Assembly (NCBI RefSeq): GCF_039621805.1
Contig: NZ_CP155074.1
Coordinates: 868,001 to 932,000 of the forward strand
Source: Paraburkholderia sp. PREW-6R
GTDB lineage: Bacteria > Pseudomonadota > Gammaproteobacteria > Burkholderiales > Burkholderiaceae
Reading direction: 5' to 3'
Length of the DNA stretch: 64,000 nucleotides
Shown here: one piece after another, positions 1-8,618 of the stretch
How the letters are laid out: every line of letters begins with the position of its first letter
Numbering within the stretch: the first letter of the stretch is position 1
Notes under the pieces: model-generated
What the model saw: only the letters and a program-made list of their open reading frames with translations
Told to the model about the DNA's origin: nothing
Database searches by the model: none
Made by a program: the position numbers and the translations under genes

Positions 1-2
1 CC

Positions 3-218
3 TTGCCGACGGCGCAAGTTGCACCGCGAGCGCCGCTGACCGCGACCGCCTCGTCGACTGGCACGCAAATCAGCGCCGATTCCGGGCCGAAAACCCGCGC
101 GCAGGTGCGCGAGGAAATCGTCCGTGCGCGCAGCGACGGCAGTCTGCCTGCCTTCGGCAACCCCGACCCCGCAGGACCGGGCGGTGCGCCGAGCATGAGC
201 CTCGCGCCTCGTCCGTGA
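3..218 (+). CDS. DUF4148-like protein, 3' part only
   Basis: This is the C-terminal part of a small protein whose start lies left of the window; the first in-frame TTG at the edge is probably an internal leucine codon. The visible 71 residues are Ala/Pro/Thr-rich, followed by a TRAQVREEIVRARSDG segment. That segment resembles the DUF4148 signature (T-x-A-x-V-x-x-E-L) of small exported Burkholderia proteins. The tail is Gly/Pro-rich. The gene converges on surE, ending 24 bp from its stop. Function is unknown. A second DUF4148 protein lies at 54720-55013. The family call rests on this short motif only. Confidence 0.55.
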   Translation: MPTAQVAPRAPLTATASSTGTQISADSGPKTRAQVREEIVRARSDGSLPAFGNPDPAGPGGAPSMSLAPRP

Positions 219-241
219 TCTGCGCGAGGGCGTGCGTGACG

Positions 242-1021
242 TTATGCAAGCGATGCTGTGAGGTGGCGCAGCGTACCTTCGTCGGTGCGATCGAATGCGA
301 GCGGCGTCACGGACACGCGGCCCGACGCGACCACCGCCGTTTCGCTGTCGGGATCGTTGACACGGGCGCCGCGTTGAAAGCGCAGCCAGTGGTAGGGGAT
401 GCCGCGCGGGTCGACTTCCGGCAGCACCTCGATACCTTCGATAAGGCCTACGCCTTGACGCGTCGGCGTGAGCGGGCCGGCAGCGGCGGCGTCGACATCG
501 GGGAAATTGATGTTCAGGCAGACGGGCGCGGCATGACCGATTGCAAGCAACTGGCGGATCACGCCGGGAGCAAGCGCGCGCGCCGTGTCCCAGCGCACGT
601 TATCGCGATCGCTGAAGGTCTGGCTCAACGCGAACGACGGCAAGCCCAGCAGCAGGCCGGTCATTGCCGCGCCGACCGTGCCGGAAAACATGGTCTCCAC
701 GCCGAGATTGCCGCCACGGTTAATGCCCGACAGAATCAGCGTAGGTGGCGTATCGCGCATCAGATGGCGCACGCCCATCACGACGCAGTCGCCAGGCGTG
801 CCGACCACACCAAAACGCCGCTCGCCCTGGCAGCTCACGCGCAGAGGCGAGTGCAGGCTGATCGAATGCGACGTTCCGCTCTGATCGTGCTCGGGGGCGA
901 CCACCCAGACTTCGTGCGCGATGTCGGCGGCAACGGCTTCGAGCACGGCGAGACCCGGCGCGTCGATGCCGTCGTCGTTCGTCAACAGCACGCGCGGCAC
1001 TTTGGATTCGTGGACAGACAT
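242..1021 (-). CDS. surE: 5'/3'-nucleotidase SurE
   Basis: SurE is a divalent-metal-dependent survival-protein phosphatase that removes phosphate from nucleoside monophosphates, and often from short polyphosphate, in the cytoplasm. The 259-residue length is normal. The metal site is visible: N15-D16-D17 in TNDDGIDAPG, the loop APEHDQSGTSHS with S48, and N101 in SGINRGGN. No signal peptide is seen. In most proteobacteria surE sits beside pcm, nlpD and rpoS. Here it stands next to cidA-lrgB with none of those neighbours, so it may be a second copy. It lies 51 bp downstream of lrgB on the same strand and could be co-transcribed with it. Confidence 0.93.
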   Translation of the reverse strand: MSVHESKVPRVLLTNDDGIDAPGLAVLEAVAADIAHEVWVVAPEHDQSGTSHSISLHSPLRVSCQGERRFGVVGTPGDCVVMGVRHLMRDTPPTLILSGINRGGNLGVETMFSGTVGAAMTGLLLGLPSFALSQTFSDRDNVRWDTARALAPGVIRQLLAIGHAAPVCLNINFPDVDAAAAGPLTPTRQGVGLIEGIEVLPEVDPRGIPYHWLRFQRGARVNDPDSETAVVASGRVSVTPLAFDRTDEGTLRHLTASLA

Positions 1022-1072
1022 CGCGGAAGGCTCCTCTTTCTTGATTGGACGGGAACGTTATTATCGCAATCT

Positions 1073-1810
1073 TTATCCGAACCACCGCGCCACCACCGGC
1101 ATCAACACCGGCACGACAAACGCGGTGAACACCCCGTTCAGTCCCATCCCGAGCCCCGCGAACGCGCCCATTTCCTCGCTCACCTGAAAAGCGCGCGCCG
1201 TGCCGATACCATGCGAAGCAATGCCGAGCGCAAAGCCGCGCACTTCGGGTTCAGCAATGCGCAGCGTGTTGAGAATCGTGCGCGCGAACACAGCGCCGAA
1301 CACGCCCGTGGAAATGACCAGCACTGCCGTCAGCGAAGGAATGCCGCCGATCTCGGACGCGACCGCCATGGCAATCGGTGTGGTCGCCGATTTGGGAGCG
1401 AGCGATGCGATGGTCTGGTGTGACGCGCCGAACAGCGCCGCAACGCCGACCGCCGACAGGATCGCCGTCAACGAACCGGCGACCAGTCCGCCGATCAGCG
1501 GGAACGCCGACCGCCGCAACTTGGGCCACTGCCGGTAAAGCGGTAAAGCGAGCGCGACCGTCGCCGGGCCGAGCAGAAAATGCACGAACTGCGCGCCTTC
1601 GAAGTAAGTTGCGTACGGTGTGCCGGTTGCTTCTAGCAGCGCAACGAGCAGCGCCACCGCGATCAGCACCGGATTGGCCAATGGATTGAAACGTGCCTTG
1701 GCATAAAGCTTCTGCGCGATCAGGTAGGCGATCAGTGTGATCGTCAGTCCCAGCAACGGGCTCGCGGCGAGATAGACCCAGATTGCACCCAGCTTTGGCA
1801 TCGCGGTCAT
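1073..1810 (-). CDS. LrgB/CidB family membrane protein
   Basis: A 245-residue, very hydrophobic inner-membrane protein with about seven predicted membrane segments. It carries the LrgB/CidB-type stretches SATTPIAMAVASEIGG and GIASHGIGTARA. The family is paired with CidA/LrgA in control of murein hydrolase export, programmed lysis and, in some bacteria, pyruvate transport. The start overlaps the stop of the upstream partner as ATGA (positions 1807-1810), which indicates translational coupling. Another Met lies three codons in, but the overlap favours this start. Substrate or lysis role cannot be decided from sequence. Confidence 0.9.
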   Translation of the reverse strand: MTAMPKLGAIWVYLAASPLLGLTITLIAYLIAQKLYAKARFNPLANPVLIAVALLVALLEATGTPYATYFEGAQFVHFLLGPATVALALPLYRQWPKLRRSAFPLIGGLVAGSLTAILSAVGVAALFGASHQTIASLAPKSATTPIAMAVASEIGGIPSLTAVLVISTGVFGAVFARTILNTLRIAEPEVRGFALGIASHGIGTARAFQVSEEMGAFAGLGMGLNGVFTAFVVPVLMPVVARWFG

Positions 1811-2193
1811 TGCGCCGCCTCGTCACGCGTTGCGCCGCGATTCTGGCGACGCAGCAGCGCTCGCGTGACGAGCGCGGCCACCGCGATCGCGAGCGTCGTG
1901 CTTACCGCAACCGACACGATCACGGCTACGGCGTCGCCGCGAATCCGGCTTGCCGACACCATGATGCCGACGCCCGCTGGTATGAACAGCAGTGAAAGAT
2001 GACGCAGCAGTTCGAGCGCGGTGGGCTCGATGGCGTCGGCGGTTTGCGGACGCATCATCAGAAAACCGAACAGCAATAGCATGCCGATGACCGGGCCGGG
2101 AACGGGTAAATGGAAGAAATACGACACGCCTTCTCCCAGACATTGAAAAACAAGCAGAGCAGCAAGCGCTCCGAGCATGACGACCTCCCTCAC
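1807..2193 (-). CDS. CidA/LrgA family holin-like protein
   Basis: A 128-residue membrane protein with about four hydrophobic segments and the family signature PVPGPVIGMLLLF near residues 30-42. LSLLFIPAGVGIM follows. CidA/LrgA proteins are holin-like oligomers that work with the LrgB/CidB protein encoded immediately downstream. The last four bases overlap its start codon. The C-terminus is short, basic and probably cytoplasmic. A second Met five codons in is an alternative start. The gene is transcribed away from the epoxide hydrolase, so its promoter should lie in 2194-2326. Confidence 0.9.
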   Translation of the reverse strand: MREVVMLGALAALLVFQCLGEGVSYFFHLPVPGPVIGMLLLFGFLMMRPQTADAIEPTALELLRHLSLLFIPAGVGIMVSASRIRGDAVAVIVSVAVSTTLAIAVAALVTRALLRRQNRGATRDEAAQ

Positions 2194-2326
2194 GCGGTAC
2201 GGAAAATGCGCTCATTGTGTACCATGCGGATTGCTTCGTGACCAATAGCCGGAAGACATCCCCTGGTATTACGCAGCACGCGCGCGAAGCGCACGCGATC
2301 CTTCACCCTGCGCGGAGCCCGTTGTC

Positions 2327-3499
2327 ATGCAGATAGAACCATTCCAGATTGCCGTTCCCGACGATGCGATCGACGACCTGCGCCGCCGTCTTCGGGCTAC
2401 GCGCTGGGCGCCCGTCACGCCGTCGCCGGCATGGCAACAGGGTGTCGATGCCGCGTGGCTCCGCGAACTGGCCACGTATTGGGCCGACCAGTTCGACTGG
2501 CGCGCGGCCGAGCGCAGGCTCAACGAACAACCGCAGTTCCAGGCGGACGTTGACGGCCAACGCGTGCATTTCGTGCATCGCCGCGGCGCAGGGCCCGCGC
2601 CTTATCCGCTCGTCGTCACGCACGGCTGGCCTGGCTCGTTCTTTGAATTTCATGCGCTGCTCGACCTGCTTTGCGATCCCGCGGCCACGGGCGGCGATCC
2701 GGCGGACTCGTTCGATGTGGTCGTGCCGTCGCTGCCTGGCTTTGCTTTTTCGCAGGCGCCTGCGCAACCCGGCATGTCGGCGTTTCAGGTCGCGGATCGA
2801 TGGGTCTCGCTAATGCGCGGGCTCGGCTACGAGCGCTTTGGGGCACAAGGTGGCGACATCGGCGCGGGTGTTTCCGTTGCGCTTGCCGCACGGCACGCCG
2901 ATACCGTCGACGGCATCCACCTGAATTTTCTGCCGGGGACGTATGAGCCGGCGATCGGCGCGGCGCAACAGCCGCTCACTGCGGAAGAAGAACACTTTCT
3001 GCGCGAGAAAGCCGGGTGGGTCGCGCTCGAAGGCGGCTACGCGCACATGCACGGCACGAAGCCGGTGACGCTGGCAGCGTCGCTAAACGACTCGCCTGTC
3101 GGTCTCGCCGCCTGGATCGCCGAGAAGTTTCGCGCGTGGAGCGATTGCGGTGGCGACGTGGAGAGCGTGTTTTCAAAAGAAGCGCTGCTTACCAACATTT
3201 CGCTTTACTGGTTCACGCAGTGCATCGGCTCGTCGATCCAGATCTATTGGGAAAATCGTCTGCAGCCCATGCGGTTCGACGGGGGCGAACGCGTGAGGAC
3301 GCCCGTGGGCTTCGCGCATTTCCCGAAGGAATTGAGCCAGCCGCCGCGTAGTTGGCTCGAAAGGACTTTCAACGTCGTGCAGTGGACCGATATGCCAGCC
3401 GGCGGCCATTTCGCCGCTATGGAGAAGCCTGAGTTGCTGGCGGCGGACATCCGGCGGTTCTTCAGGCCATTACGGCAAAAGCAGGCTGACACACGTTGA
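2327..3499 (+). CDS. epoxide hydrolase, alpha/beta-hydrolase fold (EHN-type N-terminus)
   Basis: A 390-residue alpha/beta hydrolase of the microsomal-type epoxide hydrolase group, which opens epoxides to diols through a covalent aspartyl ester. The N-terminal ~110 residues match the EHN module (IAVPDDAIDDLRRRL onward). The oxyanion motif HGWPGS is at 99-104. The nucleophile is D177 in GGDIGA, and the base is probably H361 in PAGGHFAAMEKPE. There is no signal peptide, so it is cytoplasmic. It is monocistronic, divergent from cidA-lrgB. Substrate is unknown; detoxification or use of a plant or aromatic epoxide is plausible. Confidence 0.92.
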   Translation: MQIEPFQIAVPDDAIDDLRRRLRATRWAPVTPSPAWQQGVDAAWLRELATYWADQFDWRAAERRLNEQPQFQADVDGQRVHFVHRRGAGPAPYPLVVTHGWPGSFFEFHALLDLLCDPAATGGDPADSFDVVVPSLPGFAFSQAPAQPGMSAFQVADRWVSLMRGLGYERFGAQGGDIGAGVSVALAARHADTVDGIHLNFLPGTYEPAIGAAQQPLTAEEEHFLREKAGWVALEGGYAHMHGTKPVTLAASLNDSPVGLAAWIAEKFRAWSDCGGDVESVFSKEALLTNISLYWFTQCIGSSIQIYWENRLQPMRFDGGERVRTPVGFAHFPKELSQPPRSWLERTFNVVQWTDMPAGGHFAAMEKPELLAADIRRFFRPLRQKQADTR

Positions 3500-3788
3500 G
3501 GGTGCTTCGCGCGGCCTCACTTCGGTAAGGGCTCGCGCGCGTGCTATGCGAGCGGGCAGGACCAGACGCACAGGCACGGCAGGCGCGTTATGTATGTTAG
3601 GTATCCGTGGCCGGAGCATCGTGTACGGATATGATCCATCTTTGACACCGCGTTTCCATACGATTGGCAGCGCCCGCCAGCGCAACAGCGCGGTGAGGCC
3701 CGGGCCGTTCGCATGCGACGCCAACCAGGCGGCGACGGGCCCGACAGGGCCGTCGAACAGGGCAGCGCCGCACAACAAGTTTAAACCG

Positions 3789-5153
3789 ATGCACACAACG
3801 AAGGCTATTACGAGGCGCGTCATTTATTTCACGCGCGATCCTTCGCCCACACTGCTTGCGCAGTTTCAGGGGCGGGACTGGGACGTCGAGATATTCCGGT
3901 CCGTTCGCGAGGTGCGTCAGGCTTTACAGGACGGCTCGCTGACAGGCGGGCTGGTCGATCTGACGAGCGTGTTCGAACCGAAACAGGCGGCGGAATTCGA
4001 AGCCTGCCTGGCGATGCCGAACGTCGGCTGGGTGGCAATGGCCGCCGCCGCGCAACTCGACGACCCGACCACGCGCCGCCTCGTGCGGGACTACTGCTTC
4101 GACTACGTCACGTTGCCCGGTACCGATGCACGGATCGTCGATACAGTGGGTCACGCGAGCGGCATGATCTCGCTGGGCGAGCCGTTCTTTATCGACGCTT
4201 CCACGGCCGAAGGCGATATGATCGGCTCGTGCGAGGCGATGCACGCGCTGTTCCGGCGCATCCGCAAGGTTGCGGTGAGTGACGCGCCCGTATTCGTGTC
4301 GGGTGAATCCGGCACCGGCAAGGAGCTGACCGCGGCCGCGATCCATGCGCGCTCGCCCCGCCGCAATGCACCGTTTGTCGCGATCAATTGCGGCGCGATC
4401 CCGCCACATCTGTTGCAGTCCGAATTATTTGGGTACGAGCGCGGCGCATTTACCGGCGCGAATCAGCGCAAGGTCGGCCGCGTCGAAACCGCCAATGGCG
4501 GCACCTTGTTTCTCGACGAAATCGGCGATCTTCCGTTCGAGAGCCAGGCGAGCCTGTTGCGCTTCCTGCAGGGCAACACGATCGATCGCCTCGGCGGCAC
4601 GGGCTCGATCAACGTCGACGTGCGCATCATTTCGGCAACGCACGTGAACATGGAAGCGGCGATCGAAGATGGCCGCTTCCGTGCCGACCTGTACCACCGT
4701 TTGTGCGTATTGCGCATCGACGAGCCGCCGCTTCGCGCCCGCGACAAGGACATCGAACTGCTCGCGCTCCATACGCTCGATCGCTACCGCAAAGATGCGA
4801 GCCGGCGGCTATATGGGTTCTCGCCCGACGCGATCACCGCGATGCACCGCTACGACTGGCCGGGCAATGTCCGCGAGCTGATCAACCGCGTGCGGCGCGC
4901 CATCGTCATGTCGGAGGGACGCACGATCACGGCGGACGATCTCGAACTGTCCGACTTCGTTGCCATTACCCCGGTCACGCTGGCGCAGGCGCGCGAGACG
5001 GCGGAGCGGCAGGCGATCGAACTTGCGCTGCTGCGGCACAGGGGACGTCCTGGCGATGCCGCGCGCGAGTTGAGCGTGTCGCGCGCAACGCTGTACCGGA
5101 TGCTCACGGCCTACGGCATGCGCGAAGTGGACGACGGCGAAAGTCGTGACTGA
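3789..5153 (+). CDS. sigma-54-dependent activator with VpsR-like receiver
   Basis: A 454-residue enhancer-binding protein. Residues ~8-125 form a degenerate receiver-like domain of the VpsR kind (RRVIYFTRDPSP start, D57 in VDLTS at the phospho-acceptor position). Residues ~140-370 are the AAA+ domain, with Walker A GESGTGKE (172-179), the sigma-54 contact GAFTGA (219-224) and Walker B LFLDEIGD (240-247). The C-terminus is a Fis-type helix-turn-helix (DAARELSVSRATLYRML). Relatives (VpsR; BerB in Burkholderia) bind c-di-GMP and control exopolysaccharide and biofilm genes; that role here is inference. I chose this ATG because the family homology begins right after it. The ribosome site is weak and the reading frame continues upstream to 3546. 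Confidence 0.88.
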   Translation: MHTTKAITRRVIYFTRDPSPTLLAQFQGRDWDVEIFRSVREVRQALQDGSLTGGLVDLTSVFEPKQAAEFEACLAMPNVGWVAMAAAAQLDDPTTRRLVRDYCFDYVTLPGTDARIVDTVGHASGMISLGEPFFIDASTAEGDMIGSCEAMHALFRRIRKVAVSDAPVFVSGESGTGKELTAAAIHARSPRRNAPFVAINCGAIPPHLLQSELFGYERGAFTGANQRKVGRVETANGGTLFLDEIGDLPFESQASLLRFLQGNTIDRLGGTGSINVDVRIISATHVNMEAAIEDGRFRADLYHRLCVLRIDEPPLRARDKDIELLALHTLDRYRKDASRRLYGFSPDAITAMHRYDWPGNVRELINRVRRAIVMSEGRTITADDLELSDFVAITPVTLAQARETAERQAIELALLRHRGRPGDAARELSVSRATLYRMLTAYGMREVDDGESRD

Positions 5154-5591
5154 AATTTTCGTCTGACGGAACAGCAGGACGCAGGGCATGCGTATCGCCA
5201 TGCGCGTCCTGAAAACGATTTACCGCTCATTAATGACTCGCTTTCAATTAGCAAACTGCAATTGTTTTATCGACCCGCGATCCGCGTCGTTGCCGTTGCA
5301 TTGCCTGTTCTCGCTTGCGTAACGTATTGCTGTGTTTTGGCGGAAACGCGACGCACAGACGTGAAACGATAAACCTGACTGATACGTGCGTTCCCGGTTC
5401 TTCTGGATCCATCTCCGCACATCTGAAACCCGGCTCGAGTGTGACGCCATTCAAGGTGCGAGCCGCGGCGCGACGGCTGCGCGTCTCGCGCGGGCTTCCA
5501 GCCTGTCCCGCGTTAATGCGCTGGTCGATATCGGCGATTAACGGCAGCGCTGGAAAGAGCGGACCGTCTCTCACGCATGGTGAGGAGTAAC
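5154..5591. other. 438-bp intergenic region
   Basis: The region separates the sigma-54 activator from the glycosyltransferase-like gene. It holds an imperfect inverted repeat just after the activator (CAGGAC 5175-5180 and GTCCTG 5206-5211, with a bulged stem and no U-run). Otherwise I see no coding pattern. I looked for a -24/-12 TGGCAC-N5-TTGC element and did not find a convincing one. Confidence 0.5.
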
Positions 5592-6566
5592 GTGAATCTT
5601 TTTCCTTGCACTCTGGTTTATGTCGATGTGGACGGGGAACCTGGACCGAACTCGACTAATCGCGACCCGTTATCGTATGTGAATCAGGCGGTCTGCCTGA
5701 ATCACAGCTTGCGGCGATTGGGTGAGCCGGTATTGACGATCATCACCAATGCGCCGGCGCTCGTTTCGCAACGGCTTGAAAGCGTCCCGCCTGCAAAGCG
5801 GCCCGCCGTGATGCAACTGAATGCGACAATCGAATTGCCGAAGAACACACCGTTCTACGCCGCGCATTTCAAGCTCGATCTGATGGATCAGATCGCGAGC
5901 ACGCTGCCCGCCGACGACATGATGCTGCTGCTCGACGCCGACATGGTGGCCTTGTCTCCCCTTGAATCCGAGCTGATCGAACGGTGTGCGGAAGCGGGTC
6001 TTGGCGTGTTCGACATCTCGGACCAGGTGTTTCCGGCGTACGGCAGCGCACGCGTCGTGGCCGATCTGGAGATCGTCGCCGAGCGGCGGCTGATGAATCC
6101 GCGCTGGTACGGCGGAGAGTTCATGCTCGCGACGCCAGCCGCGCTGCGCCGACTCGTGCCACGTGCGCGTGCGGCCTATGCACGCTATCTGAGCGAAAGC
6201 GGCCGGCTCGAACATCATGGCGACGAGGCATTCATTTCCGCCGCGCTCAACGCGCTGACCGACGATGGCCAGGTCGTGATCGAGGTGGGCGCATATCAGG
6301 CCGTGGGGCGTCACTGGGCGGGCAATAATTATCGCGATCTGCGCTGGTTTCGCTGCTGTTCGTTCGTGCATCTGCCCGGCAGCAAGGCGCTGCTGGAAAG
6401 AGAAGCGCGTTTCGCTGACTTCGTCCCCGACCGTTTCTGGCGACACATGCGTTCCGCGCATTTGCGCGGACGCGTGCGTCACGCGGCGAAGCGCATTGCG
6501 CGAACGCTGAGTGCGACGCGGCTTGCACTGCGATCGGCTGGCGTGCTGCGTGGAGCGAAGGGATAA
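5592..6566 (+). CDS. glycosyltransferase-like protein with DxD motif
   Basis: About 324 residues. The layout resembles a family-8-like nucleotide-sugar transferase: an N-terminal beta strand (FPCTLVYVDVDG), a central LLDADM (113-118) that fits the DxD metal and sugar-nucleotide motif, and HGDEAFISAALNAL further on, which resembles the acceptor/acid region. No membrane segment or signal is seen. I chose the GTG start because GAGGAG lies at 5582-5587 with ideal spacing; an in-frame ATG 15 bp upstream would place this site inside the gene. It is followed after 21 bp by a HAD hydrolase, probably one operon. Target unknown; polysaccharide or protein glycosylation is inferred from the upstream regulator. 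Confidence 0.7.
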   Translation: MNLFPCTLVYVDVDGEPGPNSTNRDPLSYVNQAVCLNHSLRRLGEPVLTIITNAPALVSQRLESVPPAKRPAVMQLNATIELPKNTPFYAAHFKLDLMDQIASTLPADDMMLLLDADMVALSPLESELIERCAEAGLGVFDISDQVFPAYGSARVVADLEIVAERRLMNPRWYGGEFMLATPAALRRLVPRARAAYARYLSESGRLEHHGDEAFISAALNALTDDGQVVIEVGAYQAVGRHWAGNNYRDLRWFRCCSFVHLPGSKALLEREARFADFVPDRFWRHMRSAHLRGRVRHAAKRIARTLSATRLALRSAGVLRGAKG

Positions 6567-6587
6567 CCTGTCGAGGGGCACGACGGC

Positions 6588-7202
6588 ATGACCTCATCCA
6601 TCGCGCTCGTTCTGTTCGACATGGAAGGCGTTCTGTCCCACTACGACCGCGCCGCGCGCGTGAATGCGCTTGCCGCACTGACGGGACAGACGCCGGACAC
6701 CGTGCGTCATGCGATCTGGGGCTCGGGACTCGAAGCGCGCGCGGACGCCGGCGAGATCAGCGACGAAGTGTACCTGCGCGAATTGGGCACGGCGCTGCGC
6801 TATCCCGTCACGGCGGACGAATGGTTGAGTGCACGCCATGCGTCGATCACACCCGATCACGACGTGCTGGCCCTCGCCAGTCACGTCGCCGAACGCTGCA
6901 GTATTGGAGTGCTAACCAATAATTGCCGTCTGCTGACGCAGAACATCGGCTTTCTCAATCCGCCCGTGGCGCTCCTTTTTGGCAAACACGTGTACGCATC
7001 CGCCGAGTTTGGTGCGGCGAAGCCTGCAAGTGAACCTTATATCGGCTGCGTGCAGCGCCTTGGTGTAGCTGCAGACCAGACACTCTTTATCGACGATACG
7101 CCGGCCAACGTGGAGGGCGCAATGCGCGCCGGGTTGCAAGGCTACCGGTTCGTCGACGTCGCCGGCCTCGCAGACGAATTCAGGCGCGTTCAACTGCTCT
7201 AG
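6588..7202 (+). CDS. HAD superfamily hydrolase (subfamily IA-like)
   Basis: A 204-residue HAD protein. Motif I is FDMEGV (D11-x-E13), so the usual second aspartate is glutamate. Motif II is GVLTNN, motif III the lysine in AAKPASEP, and motif IV the FIDDTPANVEGA acid pair. A helical cap lies between motifs I and II. Family members dephosphorylate sugar phosphates or similar small molecules, or act as haloacid dehalogenases. The D-to-E change may alter or lower phosphatase activity. The gene follows the glycosyltransferase-like gene by 21 bp, so a sugar-phosphate substrate is plausible but unproven. Confidence 0.85.
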   Translation: MTSSIALVLFDMEGVLSHYDRAARVNALAALTGQTPDTVRHAIWGSGLEARADAGEISDEVYLRELGTALRYPVTADEWLSARHASITPDHDVLALASHVAERCSIGVLTNNCRLLTQNIGFLNPPVALLFGKHVYASAEFGAAKPASEPYIGCVQRLGVAADQTLFIDDTPANVEGAMRAGLQGYRFVDVAGLADEFRRVQLL

Positions 7203-7318
7203 CCGCGATCGGCGCGACGTCGGCATCCAGCCCGAGGCTCGCCGGGCGAGACGGAAACACGACATGACGAATTGCCGTATCGTGCTGATTCAGCGTTTGG
7301 ATTCCAAGGCGGGAACAC

Positions 7319-8338
7319 GTGATGGCATTCTGGTCGAACGACGCACCCGCGCAAAGTGACCGGCGCGGCTTTCTGCGCACGGCGAGCCGTGCCGCCATGG
7401 CTTTACCCGTCTCGTTCGCGCTGCCGGGATGGACGGCGGCACACGCGCAAACACAGCCACTCCTGTCTTCCGGCGGCGCAACGCCTGCGCCGTCTGCCGC
7501 AACGCCGCCGGCGCAAATGGCGCGGCGTGTCATCCCCGCTACAGGCGAGCATTTGCCCGTGGTCGGTTGCGGCACATGGCGCACTTTCGACGTTGGCGAC
7601 GATCCCGCCGCCCGCGCGCAACTCGCAGAGGTATTGCGGATCCTGTTCGACGCGGGCGGCTCGGTGATCGATTCGTCGCCAATGTACGGGACGTCGGAGC
7701 AGGTAGCGGGTGCGTTGCTCACGCAACTGGATGCACACCGCAAAGCATTTGTCGCCACCAAGGTGTGGACGGAAGGCGGCGAGGCGGGCGTCGCGCAGAT
7801 GCGGGAATCGCTGCGCCGCTTTGAACAGCCGCGCATCGATCTGATGCAGGTTCACAATCTGCTCGACTGGCGCACGCAGCTTGCAACGCTGCGGGACTGG
7901 AAAGCACGCGGCACGATTCGCTACATCGGCGTGACGCATTACACGTCTAGCGCCTTCCCCGAAGTCGCGGCCGTGATGCGCAGCGAAAAACCCGACTTCG
8001 TACAGATCAACTACGCCGCCGACGACCGCTCGGCGCAGGAGCGCATCCTGCCCCTTGCCGCGGACCTCGGGATCGCCGTGATCGTCAATCAGCCTTTTGG
8101 CGGCGGCGGCCTGCTTGCGCGAGTGGGCAGGCAACCGCTGCCCGGGTGGGCAACGGAGATTGACTGTACGAGCTGGGCACAACTGCTTCTCAAGTTCGTC
8201 CTTGCGCAGCCCGCCGTCACCGTCGTCATTCCGGGAACCGGACGCCCGCAATACATGGCCGACAACGTTCAGGCCGGCTCCGGCCGACTGCCCGATCAGG
8301 CGATGTGCAGACAGATCGTGGCAGCGGTGAATGCATAG
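7319..8338 (+). CDS. Tat-exported aldo/keto reductase
   Basis: A 339-residue enzyme with a twin-arginine signal (SDRRGFLRT at 13-21, hydrophobic core to ~40, AHAQ cleavage region). It then has an aldo/keto-reductase barrel with the catalytic tetrad in place: D118, Y123 (DSSPMYG), K148 (VATKVW) and H179 (QVHN). Such enzymes reduce carbonyls with NADPH. Export by Tat implies folding in the cytoplasm with cofactor bound and action in the periplasm. The start is GTG 7319 or the adjoining ATG 7322; a GGCGGGA-type site precedes both. It lies upstream of the metallophosphoesterase with a 280-bp gap, so it is likely a separate unit. Confidence 0.88.
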   Translation: MMAFWSNDAPAQSDRRGFLRTASRAAMALPVSFALPGWTAAHAQTQPLLSSGGATPAPSAATPPAQMARRVIPATGEHLPVVGCGTWRTFDVGDDPAARAQLAEVLRILFDAGGSVIDSSPMYGTSEQVAGALLTQLDAHRKAFVATKVWTEGGEAGVAQMRESLRRFEQPRIDLMQVHNLLDWRTQLATLRDWKARGTIRYIGVTHYTSSAFPEVAAVMRSEKPDFVQINYAADDRSAQERILPLAADLGIAVIVNQPFGGGGLLARVGRQPLPGWATEIDCTSWAQLLLKFVLAQPAVTVVIPGTGRPQYMADNVQAGSGRLPDQAMCRQIVAAVNA

Positions 8339-8618
8339 GGTAAGCGCCGGATACGTGACCGATGAGCCGTGTTCTGGTGGCCATGACGTGCGACCTGATT
8401 ACCTGCATTCAGCCGCGAGCATGACGCGAAGGCATCGAGCGGAGACGCAAGCTGCCACGCATGGGCGGATAAGACGGCCGAGCAGGCAGATTTCTTAAGC
8501 CGAAGTGAAGAAATGCTGGAATAAAAGCGCAGGCATCGTGGTCTTGCAGATCAACCCGATCGCGAGGGCCGCTGGATTATCCGCGGCTCGGTAGGCGATT
8601 CTGGATCGTGAGGTCACC

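Noticed and set aside
215..1423. 402-residue plus-strand frame opposite surE and lrgB
   Set aside because: Composition is that of a mirror frame, and it crosses two recognised genes on the other strand.
3470..3823. Minus-strand frame of 117 residues with a hydrophobic N-terminus, overlapping the start of the sigma-54 activator
   Set aside because: It overlaps a well-supported gene start, has no ribosome site at useful spacing, and its second half is basic and unlike a membrane protein. I treat it as a chance frame.
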